Source of the DNA: Clostridia bacterium
Lineage (GTDB): Bacteria > Bacillota_A > Clostridia > Oscillospirales > CAG-272
Assembly (NCBI GenBank): GCA_017445115.1
Contig: JAFSUU010000064.1
Location: 4,557 to 68,556, forward strand
Length of the DNA stretch: 64,000 nucleotides
Direction: 5' to 3'
In this document: positions 16,689 to 24,870 of the stretch, one piece after another
Layout: every line of letters begins with the position of its first letter
How positions within the stretch are numbered: the first letter of the stretch is position 1
Position numbers and translations under genes: made by a program
The notes under the pieces: generated by a model
The model's input: only the letters and a program-made list of their open reading frames with translations
Databases searched by the model: none
What the model was told of the DNA's origin: nothing

Positions 16689-16985
16689 TTACTCAATGTT
16701 CAAAATGTCTACAAATCCCGTGACGTCGAAGATCTCCATAATTTCGGGCTTCACGTTCACGATCTTCATCTCGCCCTGCTTATTCATGACTTTCTGCGCG
16801 GAAAGAAGCACGCGAAGTCCGGCAGAAGATATGTAGTCGAGATCTGCGAGATCAAATATGAGCTCCGTGATCCCGTCCGCAGAGTCGCGAAGCTCCGTCT
16901 CAAGCTGAGGCGAAGTTGTGGTATCAAGCCGCCCTTCAAGTGCGACAGTCAGTTTACTTCCATCGAGATTCTTATTGATTGTCAT
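16689..16985 (-). CDS. STAS-domain anti-sigma factor antagonist (copy 2)
   Basis: 98 residues, 94 identical to copy 1, with the same DYISSAGLRVLL phosphorylation loop; the DNA is also nearly identical over the whole gene. AAAGGA precedes the ATG. It opens the maturase/precursor segment, whereas copy 1 closes it, so the peptide cassette is bracketed by directly repeated STAS genes. Partner proteins are probably the HATPase domains at 7999 and 10945 and the SpoIIE phosphatase. Confidence 0.93.
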   Translation of the reverse strand: MTINKNLDGSKLTVALEGRLDTTTSPQLETELRDSADGITELIFDLADLDYISSAGLRVLLSAQKVMNKQGEMKIVNVKPEIMEIFDVTGFVDILNIE

Positions 16986-17182
16986 AGTATCAGATATCCT
17001 TTCGAAACAGGATTAATTTGCAGATTAATAAAATAAAATCAGTCCGAAATACCGGCATTTATAACTGTCCGTTCGCCGGGTTTCATCATTCAAATATCGT
17101 CTTTGACGATCGGTCAAAGTGTTCAAATTCAGTTCGTTTCAGTAATTTTCAAACTAATTCCTTGCCGTTTTATAACCGCGCA

Positions 17183-17211
17183 TGCCGGCGGAGCATAAAG
17201 ATCCGCCGGCA
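17183..17211. other. Perfect 10-bp inverted repeat between peptide genes
   Basis: TGCCGGCGGA, nine-base loop, TCCGCCGGCA. Very stable but without a clear T-run on either strand, so processing site, mRNA stabiliser or weak terminator after the small peptide gene are all possible. It sits in the 280-base gap between the peptide gene at 17266 and STAS copy 2; the rest of the gap is AT-rich with no ORF. Confidence 0.6.
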
Positions 17212-17265
17212 ATATCCGGATAATCTTTCAATTCTGAAAGACGGTTAAAATGCGCGCTTTGACAA

Positions 17266-17574
17266 TTATTTGTTGTCGAGCTTCATCGAGTTGACTTTCG
17301 CTGCATCCTGCTGTACGTTTGCTGCCATGCCGTTGACGCTTCCTGCAGCTCCTGCAACAACTGCTCCTTCAGCAGAGAATATACCCGCTGCTGCCATTGC
17401 GCCGCCTTCGAGTCCTTCTGTCTTAGCTCTTTCGGAAAGCGATACGCCGGTTTTTGAACGTACGCCCGCATCAGCGAGTCCGCGATTCATGGAGACGCCT
17501 GTCTGGATTCCGCCTGCCGCCTGATCGAGTTCCTCATCGGAAAGTTCTGCTTCGTATTTCTTGTTTTCTGCCAT
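17266..17574 (-). CDS. Small double-Gly leader peptide, cysteine-free
   Basis: 102 residues. Residues 1-22 (MAENKKYEAELSDEELDQAA then GG) match the short double-Gly leader consensus used by C39 peptidase exporters. The remaining about 80 residues are rich in Ala, Gly, Ser and Val (EGGAMAAAGIFSAEGAVVAG), amphipathic to hydrophobic and without Cys, like class II bacteriocins or unmodified exported peptides. GGAG lies before the ATG. Encoded between the ECF sigma operon and the STAS/maturase genes. Bacteriocin activity is a guess. Confidence 0.72.
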   Translation of the reverse strand: MAENKKYEAELSDEELDQAAGGIQTGVSMNRGLADAGVRSKTGVSLSERAKTEGLEGGAMAAAGIFSAEGAVVAGAAGSVNGMAANVQQDAAKVNSMKLDNK

Positions 17575-17643
17575 TGTGATTTTCTCCTTTTAAAATAATT
17601 ATAAAATTTTTAAATTTTGAATTTATACCAACGCTGTTCAGCG

Positions 17644-17826
17644 TCAAAGTATCTTATCGTTGTACGGGGATTTCATTTCATCGCTGCAGCTCTTGCAAAA
17701 AGTGTAATAACCGTAAGTCAGATCTGCGCCGCATTTCTGGCACGTACGCTTTCTTGCTCCTCCGCCGGAGACTTCGTCGAGTTTTTCTTCAGCGATCTCT
17801 TCTTTCTGATCCTTATTCTCTTCCAT
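17644..17826 (-). CDS. Small GG-leader protein with zinc-ribbon-like cysteines
   Basis: 60 residues from ATG 17826 (GAGGAAAA upstream; a longer start at 17856 would overlap the sigma gene). Residues 1-23 (EEIAEEKLDEVSGGG) look like the leader of the peptide at 17266, with the GG at 21-22. The rest has CQKCGADL and FCKSC, a CxxC-x11-CxxC arrangement typical of a zinc ribbon. It could be an exported zinc-binding peptide or a cytosolic regulator that merely resembles a leader. Overlaps the end of neither neighbour. Confidence 0.68.
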   Translation of the reverse strand: MEENKDQKEEIAEEKLDEVSGGGARKRTCQKCGADLTYGYYTFCKSCSDEMKSPYNDKIL

Positions 17827-17852
17827 TTCGTTTTTCCTCATAGCTCTTATGC

Positions 17853-18341
17853 TCATATTCTTTTTTCAAGCGCGATCCTCAGCATCATCAAAGCTTTCTG
17901 ATGTCTGAGCTTGACCGCTCCGTAACTAATTCCGAGCTTTGCGGCGATATCCGTGAGTGAGATCCGGTCGTAATAGTGAAGGACTATTATGTCCGTAAGT
18001 TCCGTCGGCAAACTCTCGAGCGCAGACGCAAGCTCTTCAAGCATCTCGCTGCCCAGCACTCCGTCTTCGGGAGAATCGTCATCCGACAGATCCTCGGGAA
18101 GTTCTTCCGCCGGACGCGATCTGCGGTAGTAGTCGATCACGGTGTTTCTCGTGATCGAGTAGATCCACGTTCCGAGTGACGCCCGTTCTCCGTCGTATTC
18201 GTCGGCTGAGCGGTACGCTTTCAGGAACACGTCCTCGCAAAGGTCCTCTGCGTCCTCGCGGCTGTTGACTCTGGAACGTATGTAGCCGAACACCTTGTCG
18301 CGGTAATCTTTATACAATCGTTCTTTTTCCGCCGCCGTCAT
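17853..18341 (-). CDS. ECF-type RNA polymerase sigma factor
   Basis: 162 residues. Sigma region 2 is KVFGYIRSRVNSREDAEDL...DVFLKAYRS with GTWIYSITRNTVIDYYRR; region 4 is LPTELTDIIVLHYYDRISLTDIAAKLGISYGAVKLRHQKAL, a helix-turn-helix. Start overlaps the small upstream gene by four bases. No anti-sigma membrane protein is encoded next to it; the small upstream protein or the locus's HATPase/STAS proteins are candidate controllers. Two near-identical promoter-like repeats lie upstream and suggest autoregulation. Confidence 0.93.
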   Translation of the reverse strand: MTAAEKERLYKDYRDKVFGYIRSRVNSREDAEDLCEDVFLKAYRSADEYDGERASLGTWIYSITRNTVIDYYRRSRPAEELPEDLSDDDSPEDGVLGSEMLEELASALESLPTELTDIIVLHYYDRISLTDIAAKLGISYGAVKLRHQKALMMLRIALEKRI

Positions 18342-18526
18342 TTCGAATTCTCCTTTGGCTTCTTTGCCGGCTCTTTCACGCCTGCCGCCGCAACCATATC
18401 CAGCTCATCGTCGCTCAGTTCGCGATCCGCCGTGCGTCTGTGCACCGCGTCGATCACTGCCTGCAAGCGGCTGTTTTCCGCAAAGCGCTGGTGGTCAAAC
18501 GCCTGATACAGTTGCTTCTCAACCAT
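18338..18526 (-). CDS. Small protein preceding the ECF sigma factor, leader-like C-terminus
   Basis: 62 residues from ATG 18526 (AAGGGGG at good spacing); ATG 18532 is too close to that site and ATG 18550 has none. Contains VIDAVHRRT and then ELSDDELDMVAAAG, which is very like the ELSDEELDQAAGG leader of the peptide at 17266, but the glycine pair is AAG and only about 13 residues follow. Overlaps the sigma gene by four bases (ATGA), so translation is coupled. It could be an anti-sigma or a decoy/sensor of the leader-binding machinery; unknown family. Confidence 0.65.
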   Translation of the reverse strand: MVEKQLYQAFDHQRFAENSRLQAVIDAVHRRTADRELSDDELDMVAAAGVKEPAKKPKENSK

Positions 18527-18549
18527 CGACATACCCCCTTCCGCTGTCA

Positions 18550-18595
18550 TTTTGTCTTACACTCGTTTATACGATGTGTTTTTCCGGATGGCAGC
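18550..18595 (-). promoter_or_regulatory. ECF-type promoter repeat, proximal copy
   Basis: 46-base repeat. On the minus strand it reads TGCCATCCGGAAAAA, a short variable part, ATCGTATAAA. The CGTATA block is a typical ECF -10 and the conserved block about 14-16 bases upstream with its A-run is a plausible -35. It ends directly at the sigma operon. Confidence 0.62.
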
Positions 18596-18643
18596 GGATT
18601 TTAATACTTTTTTGAAAAAATTTTTGATTCTTTGCCGCCGCCG

Positions 18644-18689
18644 TTTTGTCTTACATCTCTTTATACGATGAATTTTTCCGGATGGCAGC
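18644..18689 (-). promoter_or_regulatory. ECF-type promoter repeat, distal copy
   Basis: Second copy of the same 46-base element, matching the proximal copy at all but about seven bases, with the differences confined to the two short variable parts. Lies 48 bases upstream of the proximal copy, between the ABC exporter stop and the sigma operon. Confidence 0.62.
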
Positions 18690-18708
18690 AATTTTTAATT
18701 TTTTTGAT

Positions 18709-20904
18709 TCATTTCTTCTCGGTATCGTCAAGCCGCTGTCTCGCAACGAGCTCTGCGAAGAATCCGTTCTTTGCTATTAGCTCGTCAAAGCTTCCGTCTT
18801 CGACGATCTTGCCTTTGTCGAGAACTATTATGCGGTCGCACTGGCGGATAGTGGAAAGCCTGTGCGCGATCACGATACGCGTGCATTTCATTTTGTCGAG
18901 CGCTTCGGACACCTGTTTCTGAGTGATATTGTCGAGAGCGCTCGTCGCTTCGTCGAACATAAGTATCCTCGGCTTGGGAGCCACGGCGCGCGCGATGAGA
19001 AGGCGCTGACGCTGACCGCCCGAGATGCCTCCCTGACCTTCCGAGATCAAAGTATGCATTCCCATAGGCATAGCGTTTATGTCTTCGTCAAGCCCCGCGA
19101 CCTCCGCCGCTTCCCATGCGTCATCAAGCGTGAGCCACGGCGCCGAGATGGTGATGTTCGAGAAAATATCACCGGTGAACATCTTGCCGTTCTGCATGAC
19201 CGCTCCGATCTTGCGGCGAAGCGATTTCAGATCGAGTTTTTTGAGATCGTGGCCGTCATAATACACCGCGCCCTTTTGAGGCGTTTCGAATCCGAGCATA
19301 ATACGCATCAACGTCGATTTGCCGCATCCGGTTTTTCCTACGATTGCAACGTACTGCCCCGGGCGGATCTTAAGCGACAGGTCGTCGAGGACCGGCGGCA
19401 TATCGTCCGTGTATCTGAATGTGACGTTATTGAGCTCTATCGTACCGGACAGACGCGTTACCACCTGCTTATCCTCGGATACCTCGGGCAATGCTTCCAT
19501 GATCGGCTTTGCCATCTCGAGTATCGGCTTGATCTGCGCGATGCCGACCGCGATGCCCGTCAGCGCGGCGAACGCGCTGCTGACCATACCGTACGCCGAG
19601 TTAAACGCATAGTATTCCGCGACGGAAACGTTGCTTTTTACAGCGGCGATATACATGATCAGAGTGCCGATAAGAGATATGGCGAGCGTTATGACCGATC
19701 CTATCTTGAGAAACATCGGCGGATCGTACTCGAGCTTTGCGCCCTCGGCGTAAAGCTTGCCCCATTTTGCGAACGCTCTTTGCTCGGCTCCGGCGAGCTT
19801 GATCTTCTGAATTCCGGAGATCAGCTGATAGCTCATACCGTTTTCTTTACTGATCTTGAGCATCTTCTGCCTGGTTATCCTCATCTGAACGATGACCTGG
19901 ATAAAGGTTACGACCAGAGTTGAGAGCGTTATCATGATCGCCGGAAGCACGAGTGCCGGCGCGTAAATGAATATCTGCGATACGTATGCGAGCGAAAGGA
20001 CCGACGCCATCCCGGTAGTCAGGATCATTTCCACCATTTGACTGCACAGGCCGTTGATATACCCTGCGCGATTTGAAAGTTCGCCCGCGCTGTAATCCTT
20101 GAAAAAGCTTGCAGGAAGCGAAAGCACCCTCATCATGGTGGCGGCTTCGACCGACAAATTGAGCTTTGTTCCTATCCTTGCGATCAGCAGAGTACGCACC
20201 GAAGTGAACAGAAGAACGCTGACAGCCGCAGATATCATAAACGCCGCGACTCCGAGCAGCACTTTGACGCTTCCGGATGCAATAACGTCCGAAAACAGAA
20301 TATTGTTGAGCCACGGCGTCAACATTCCGATACCGGTCACTGCGACCATCGCGGCAAAAACAAGTATCAGATCCGCCGCGGAGATCTGCTGGAATATGTA
20401 TTTAAGAAGACTCTTTATCGTCATCTTCTCAAGAGGAAAAGGTTTATAGAAAGCGATCGCCTCTTTCAGAATCATATTCTGATTCCTGCGGTTCACCCTC
20501 ACGGTTTTCCCGGTTTTTCTGTCATAGAAGCGGTAACCGTTAAGCCCCGACGGTATAAGCGCGACCACGCTTCCGTCGTCGCTCCGCGTCCCGAGCATGG
20601 CTCCGATCGCATCGTGATACCATCCCTTTTCAAGATTAACGGTTCGCCTCATAAAGCCCGAGGGACGGAGCAGGTACTCAAGTACCTCGTTCATATCCTT
20701 GATTTTTTCGGGGACTTCCTGCGGCTTTACATGATAGAATTTTAATATTTCTCCGATAGCGTCGGCTGTGATCTCGCGGTCGCTGTTAAGAGCGTCGTTC
20801 ATACGGCGTCCCATTACGGCGTTCGCCATCTGTTCGAACGATTCCTCGTATACCGCCTGATCCGCTTCTTTTCTCGCCCGGATCTGTTCGTCAAACCATC
20901 CCAT
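18709..20904 (-). CDS. NHLP-type peptide ABC exporter, ATP-binding/permease (no peptidase)
   Basis: 731 residues. N-terminal about 150 residues without a C39 peptidase, then six membrane helices (about 170-450), then the nucleotide-binding domain with VGKTGCGKSTL (Walker A), ISGGQRQRL (signature), RILMFDEATSALD (Walker B) and VIAHRLSTIRQ (H loop). This is the second transporter of the NHLM/NHLP bacteriocin export set. GAGGGGGTGA precedes ATG 20904, 14 bases after the stop of the peptidase-type transporter, so the two are co-translated and likely form a heterodimer or act in one export complex. Confidence 0.9.
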   Translation of the reverse strand: MGWFDEQIRARKEADQAVYEESFEQMANAVMGRRMNDALNSDREITADAIGEILKFYHVKPQEVPEKIKDMNEVLEYLLRPSGFMRRTVNLEKGWYHDAIGAMLGTRSDDGSVVALIPSGLNGYRFYDRKTGKTVRVNRRNQNMILKEAIAFYKPFPLEKMTIKSLLKYIFQQISAADLILVFAAMVAVTGIGMLTPWLNNILFSDVIASGSVKVLLGVAAFMISAAVSVLLFTSVRTLLIARIGTKLNLSVEAATMMRVLSLPASFFKDYSAGELSNRAGYINGLCSQMVEMILTTGMASVLSLAYVSQIFIYAPALVLPAIMITLSTLVVTFIQVIVQMRITRQKMLKISKENGMSYQLISGIQKIKLAGAEQRAFAKWGKLYAEGAKLEYDPPMFLKIGSVITLAISLIGTLIMYIAAVKSNVSVAEYYAFNSAYGMVSSAFAALTGIAVGIAQIKPILEMAKPIMEALPEVSEDKQVVTRLSGTIELNNVTFRYTDDMPPVLDDLSLKIRPGQYVAIVGKTGCGKSTLMRIMLGFETPQKGAVYYDGHDLKKLDLKSLRRKIGAVMQNGKMFTGDIFSNITISAPWLTLDDAWEAAEVAGLDEDINAMPMGMHTLISEGQGGISGGQRQRLLIARAVAPKPRILMFDEATSALDNITQKQVSEALDKMKCTRIVIAHRLSTIRQCDRIIVLDKGKIVEDGSFDELIAKNGFFAELVARQRLDDTEKK

Positions 20905-20917
20905 TCAAGTCACCCCC

Positions 20918-23116
20918 TCACTCCGACGTGACGAGCGCTTTATACGCTCCGTCAAGCGCCATTAACTGATCGTGAGTTCCGCGTTCGATAACTTTACCGC
21001 GCTCCAAAACAATGATCTCGTCGCAGTCGCGGATGGTGGAAAGACGGTGGGCGATCACGATGCAGGAGATACCGCGGTCCTTGATCGACTTGACGACTTC
21101 ATATTCCGTCTTGGCGTCGAGCGCGCTCGTTGCCTCGTCCATTATGATTATCGTCGGGTCCTGAGCAAGAACTCTGGCTATCTCCATACGCTGACGCTGT
21201 CCGCCTGAGAAATCCTTGCCGCCCTCGGTGATCTTGTACTGATAACCGCCCTCGCGCTGCATGATATCCTCGTGGATCTGCGCGTCGCGAGCCGCCATGA
21301 TCACCTCGAAGTCCTCGATGGAATTGTCCCACATTTTTATATTATTTGCGATAGTATCTTCAAACAGCGTTATATCCTGGTCGACGACTGCCACGGATCC
21401 CGTGAACACGCTTCTGTCGATCTTCTCGATCGGCTTTCCGTCGAACAGTATCTCTCCGCTCCACGGCTGATAAAGCCCGGAGATAAGCTTTGAAAGAGTG
21501 GACTTTCCGCACCCGGAAGTTCCGACAAACGCAACCCGCTGTCCCTGCTTGAGTTCAAGGCTGAAATCTTCAATGAGAGGCGGCGCAAGTTTTGAATATC
21601 CGAACGTTACGTTTTTAATCACCAGATTTCCCGAAAGCTTATCGAATCCTTCCCCGGACGCCTCGGCTTCAGCAGAAGCTTTTTCTTGTTCGGAAAATAC
21701 CGGGTCTTCGGGATATTCCATAACGTCCTCGATGCGTTCCATATTCGTGCGCATCTCCTGCATCGTCTGACCGGAAGTGATAAGTTCGCCCGCCGGCGCG
21801 ATGAAAGCCGTGAGAAATCCCTGAAACGCGAACACCATACCTATCGTAAAATCTCCGCGCATAGTGAGCCATACGCCGAGGATGAGTACGGTTATGCTCA
21901 TGACCTCGGAAATGATACTCGGTACAAGTCCGAGATACTGATTTATTCTCTGGAATCTGACGTTCTGAGTATTTACCGAAGCCTGATATCCGGACCACTT
22001 TTCAAAAAATCCGTTCTCGGCACCGCTCGCTTTGATCGTTTCGATCATTTCTATGCCGGATACGGTCGACGCAGCAAGTTTACCGCTGTCCCTCATCATA
22101 ACGCGCGTGATATTTACGCGCTTTTTGGAAATATAACGCGAAATGAATATCTGCGCGAACACGGAGACGAGTCCGACCACGGTGAGTATCCACGAATACC
22201 TGAGCATGACCACGAGATAGAACACCATCATAATAGTATTCAGCACCAAAGGCGCAAGCGTGGTCACTATTTCTCCGGCGATGCCCGCGTTGGATTCTTT
22301 GCGCATCTGGATATCTCCCGCCATACGCTGAGAGAAGAATTCCATCGGCATGCGGAGAACTTTCCACATATACGTGCTGTTTCCGACGACCGCCATCTTG
22401 CCGTCGAGACGAAGCGAGTATATCGCCTTTATCCATGACGCGGCAAGATTGATGAAAATGATCGCCGAAAAACATATCACGAACGGAATGAACCATCCCG
22501 GTTCTTTTCCGCTCAGAAGTTCGTCAAGGAAAACACGGGAGAAACCGGCGCTGATGATCCCGACGAGCGAAGAGATAACGGTGGTGATCACCACAAATAC
22601 GAACGCCGCGCCGGCGCCTTTCAGCCTCTTCTTTGCGAAGCCCGCAATGCTCTTCGGTTTTCCGCTCGGTTCAAAATCTTCCCCGGGCTCAATCATCAGA
22701 CAAATGCCCGTAAAGCTCTCGTCGAACGTTTCGTAAGAAACCGCATAGTCGCCCTTTGCCGGGTCATTCAGATATACTTTATCCCCTTTGAATCCGTTGC
22801 ATACGACGAAATGATTGAAATCCCAGTGGATGATGCACGGGAACTTTCCCTTTTCGCGCAGCGTTTCCGGCTCATAGCGGAATCCTTTTGCCGTAAATCC
22901 GTAATTGCGTGCCGCTTTCAGAATATTGCCGGCTTTGCTTCCGTCACGCGAGACGCCGCAGTCGCGCCGGACTTGTTCGAGAGGCACCCATTTACTGTAG
23001 TAAGCCATGATCATACACAGACAAGCCGCTCCGCATTCGAGCGCTTCCATCTGCATGATCACAGGTACTTTGGCTCTGCCTTTTGTGACAGGCTGTTTTA
23101 TATTTTTAGCCGCCAT
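20918..23116 (-). CDS. NHLP-type peptidase-containing ABC exporter
   Basis: 732 residues. Residues 15-140 are a C39 peptidase: Cys28 in ALECGAACL, His102 in NHFVV and Asp118 in LNDPAKG form the catalytic set that cleaves after double-Gly leaders. Then six helices (about 160-460) and an ATPase with VGTSGCGKSTL, FSGGQRQRM and TIIIMDEATSALD. It would process and export the three Nif11 precursors and perhaps the two short GG peptides in this locus. Confidence 0.94.
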   Translation of the reverse strand: MAAKNIKQPVTKGRAKVPVIMQMEALECGAACLCMIMAYYSKWVPLEQVRRDCGVSRDGSKAGNILKAARNYGFTAKGFRYEPETLREKGKFPCIIHWDFNHFVVCNGFKGDKVYLNDPAKGDYAVSYETFDESFTGICLMIEPGEDFEPSGKPKSIAGFAKKRLKGAGAAFVFVVITTVISSLVGIISAGFSRVFLDELLSGKEPGWFIPFVICFSAIIFINLAASWIKAIYSLRLDGKMAVVGNSTYMWKVLRMPMEFFSQRMAGDIQMRKESNAGIAGEIVTTLAPLVLNTIMMVFYLVVMLRYSWILTVVGLVSVFAQIFISRYISKKRVNITRVMMRDSGKLAASTVSGIEMIETIKASGAENGFFEKWSGYQASVNTQNVRFQRINQYLGLVPSIISEVMSITVLILGVWLTMRGDFTIGMVFAFQGFLTAFIAPAGELITSGQTMQEMRTNMERIEDVMEYPEDPVFSEQEKASAEAEASGEGFDKLSGNLVIKNVTFGYSKLAPPLIEDFSLELKQGQRVAFVGTSGCGKSTLSKLISGLYQPWSGEILFDGKPIEKIDRSVFTGSVAVVDQDITLFEDTIANNIKMWDNSIEDFEVIMAARDAQIHEDIMQREGGYQYKITEGGKDFSGGQRQRMEIARVLAQDPTIIIMDEATSALDAKTEYEVVKSIKDRGISCIVIAHRLSTIRDCDEIIVLERGKVIERGTHDQLMALDGAYKALVTSE

Positions 23117-23159
23117 AATATCCTCACAATAATAAACTGTTCAATGCAAAAAACTACTG

Positions 23160-23393
23160 TCAGTTCGTTACGTAAGTTATCGGAGCGACTTCTTCCGTGC
23201 TGCCGTCCGCGTTATGCGTTTCGACTCTTCCGAAAATGCTCCACGCAAGTATTCCGAGAAGCAGCACCACGAGAGCGATCAGGACGAGCCAGACGGAAGG
23301 CGTGGTAACCTTTATGTAATCGTTCAGAGACTCGGGGCTTGAAACCTTGTCCATACTCTTCTCTCTGAAAATCGAATTATCTCTATCCGCCAT
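23160..23393 (-). CDS. Short NHLP-type HlyD-like secretion protein
   Basis: 77 residues from ATG 23393, set by GGAGG at 23402-23406. IFREKSMDKVSSPESLNDY followed by a single membrane helix (SVWLVLIALVVLLLGILAW) is the N-terminus of NHLM-system membrane-fusion proteins. The protein ends about 20 residues past the helix, so the long coiled-coil and barrel parts are missing. This may be natural for a monoderm or a truncation. First gene of the locus, 43 bases ahead of the exporter. Confidence 0.75.
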   Translation of the reverse strand: MADRDNSIFREKSMDKVSSPESLNDYIKVTTPSVWLVLIALVVLLLGILAWSIFGRVETHNADGSTEEVAPITYVTN

Positions 23394-23442
23394 AATACGG
23401 TCCTCCATATTATATATTTGTCCATTATAAAACTATGATATC

Positions 23443-23471
23443 ATTTTACATCATTAATATTATAAAATCAA
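23443..23471 (-). promoter_or_regulatory. Sigma-A-type promoter of the export operon
   Basis: On the minus strand TTGATT (23466-23471), 17-base spacer, TAAAAT (23443-23448), 50 bases before the HlyD-like start in a very AT-rich stretch. Confidence 0.6.
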
Positions 23472-23518
23472 GTTATTTAATTATTTTTTACCATCTTGTA
23501 TTATTTTGTAAATAAAAT

Positions 23519-23545
23519 CAACGGTTCGCCGACGACGAACCGTTG
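23519..23545 (-). terminator. Rho-independent terminator after the MFS gene
   Basis: CAACGGTTCG, seven-base loop, CGAACCGTTG; on the minus strand followed by ATTTTATTT. It insulates the MFS gene from the peptide locus. Confidence 0.8.
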
Positions 23546-23568
23546 AAAAATTTACTGTTTATATTCAT

Positions 23569-24870
23569 TTACAGCTCTTTGATGTGTTTGCTGATAAGCA
23601 TCAGCACCGCGGTGACTGTGAAACCGACGGAACAAACTGCAAGCAGCAGCGTGCTGCCGGACGTCTCAAGGATCACCCCCGCGAGCACCGACGCAAGCGG
23701 GGTTATTCCATGCGAACCTATACTCGTGATGCTGTTAACTTTGCTCAGTTTGTCCTTGTCCACGATGCGCATTATAGAGGTGTTTATCGGGATATTGATA
23801 TAGGAGATAAGAAGTCCCATTGCGAGCGCTCCCGTGCAGAGCGCTGCAAGAAATCCGTTCAGCAGCACGCCCCGGGATACAAACTGCCAATAGCAGACCG
23901 TCAGAGCGATCATTACTCCGGCGAAAGCAAGAAGCCTGAGTGCAACCTTCCGCCCGCATTTTTCCTCCTGACGGCGCGCGCTGAGGATCGCCGCTCCGAT
24001 CAGGGAGCTTATCCCGAAACACACGCTGAAAACGGAAGACCAAAGCTCCGGCTTCAGAACTTTGTCAAACAGGTATGACGGTGCGGACGCGAGATCCGTC
24101 TTTACGAAATAAGGGATAAAATTACCCGTAAAAGGCGTGACGAAGAAATTGATGAAAAGTACCGCAACCAAAAGTGCCAGAAGCGCCTTTTTCGTTTTTA
24201 TGTAAACGATACCGTCCCTCATATCACGTACCGCCAGCTTAAGCGTCAGGCGTTCCGCTGACGGAGTGTGATCGTAGCGTATCAGCATTTCGGAGATCCC
24301 GGAAGCCACGAAACATATTCCGACGAAGAAGAAAAGAACGTATATATTCAGAGAAGCGTACAAGACTCCCGCAAGAATAACGCCTAATATGCTTTCAAAC
24401 GAGTTTTTGATCGCGAAATACGAGTTCGCCTGCTGAAGCTTTTCCTCTTTAACGATATGAGGAAAAAGCGCGCCCGACGCGGGATTGAAGATCCCGCTTA
24501 CGGCGTTGCCGAGAATCCCGAGTGCAAACAGGATCACAATATGAGCGGTCGAGCCGTGAAACAGCAGCATAAGCACGGTTGCCAGAATGATAAGACCGCC
24601 TTTTATGTAATCGCAGACGTACATTATCTTCGCTTTGTTGAATCTGTCTCCGAGCACACCGCCGACCGGCGTGAAAACGAGCATCGCGACGCCGCAAAGC
24701 GCGAGATAGAGTCCTTGCAGAAACGCGCTGTTGCCGCTGATCTCAAGGATATAAAAGCTGACGGCAAAACTGTAGAGCAGCGCGCCGAGCTCCGACACCA
24801 GCGCTCCTAAAAATACGAGACGAAAGTTCCGATTGAAAAATACGTTGTCTCCCCGGATTTTACCGCTCAT
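23569..24870 (-). CDS. MFS transporter (drug efflux type)
   Basis: 433 residues from ATG 24870, placed by AAGGAGA; the longer start at 24915 lacks a site. About twelve hydrophobic helices; GGVLGDRFNKAKIMYVCDY is the loop 2-3 motif of the DHA3 (MefA/tetracycline-macrolide) group of MFS exporters. It overlaps the 3' end of the XRE regulator by 11 bases, so they form an operon. Exported compound unknown; self-immunity to the neighbouring peptide is possible but not supported by sequence. Confidence 0.85.
   Translation of the reverse strand: MSGKIRGDNVFFNRNFRLVFLGALVSELGALLYSFAVSFYILEISGNSAFLQGLYLALCGVAMLVFTPVGGVLGDRFNKAKIMYVCDYIKGGLIILATVLMLLFHGSTAHIVILFALGILGNAVSGIFNPASGALFPHIVKEEKLQQANSYFAIKNSFESILGVILAGVLYASLNIYVLFFFVGICFVASGISEMLIRYDHTPSAERLTLKLAVRDMRDGIVYIKTKKALLALLVAVLFINFFVTPFTGNFIPYFVKTDLASAPSYLFDKVLKPELWSSVFSVCFGISSLIGAAILSARRQEEKCGRKVALRLLAFAGVMIALTVCYWQFVSRGVLLNGFLAALCTGALAMGLLISYINIPINTSIMRIVDKDKLSKVNSITSIGSHGITPLASVLAGVILETSGSTLLLAVCSVGFTVTAVLMLISKHIKEL

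Noticed and set aside
18862..19923. 353-codon plus-strand ORF inside the ABC exporter
   Set aside because: Antisense to conserved Walker and membrane segments; Arg/His-rich composition typical of shadow frames.
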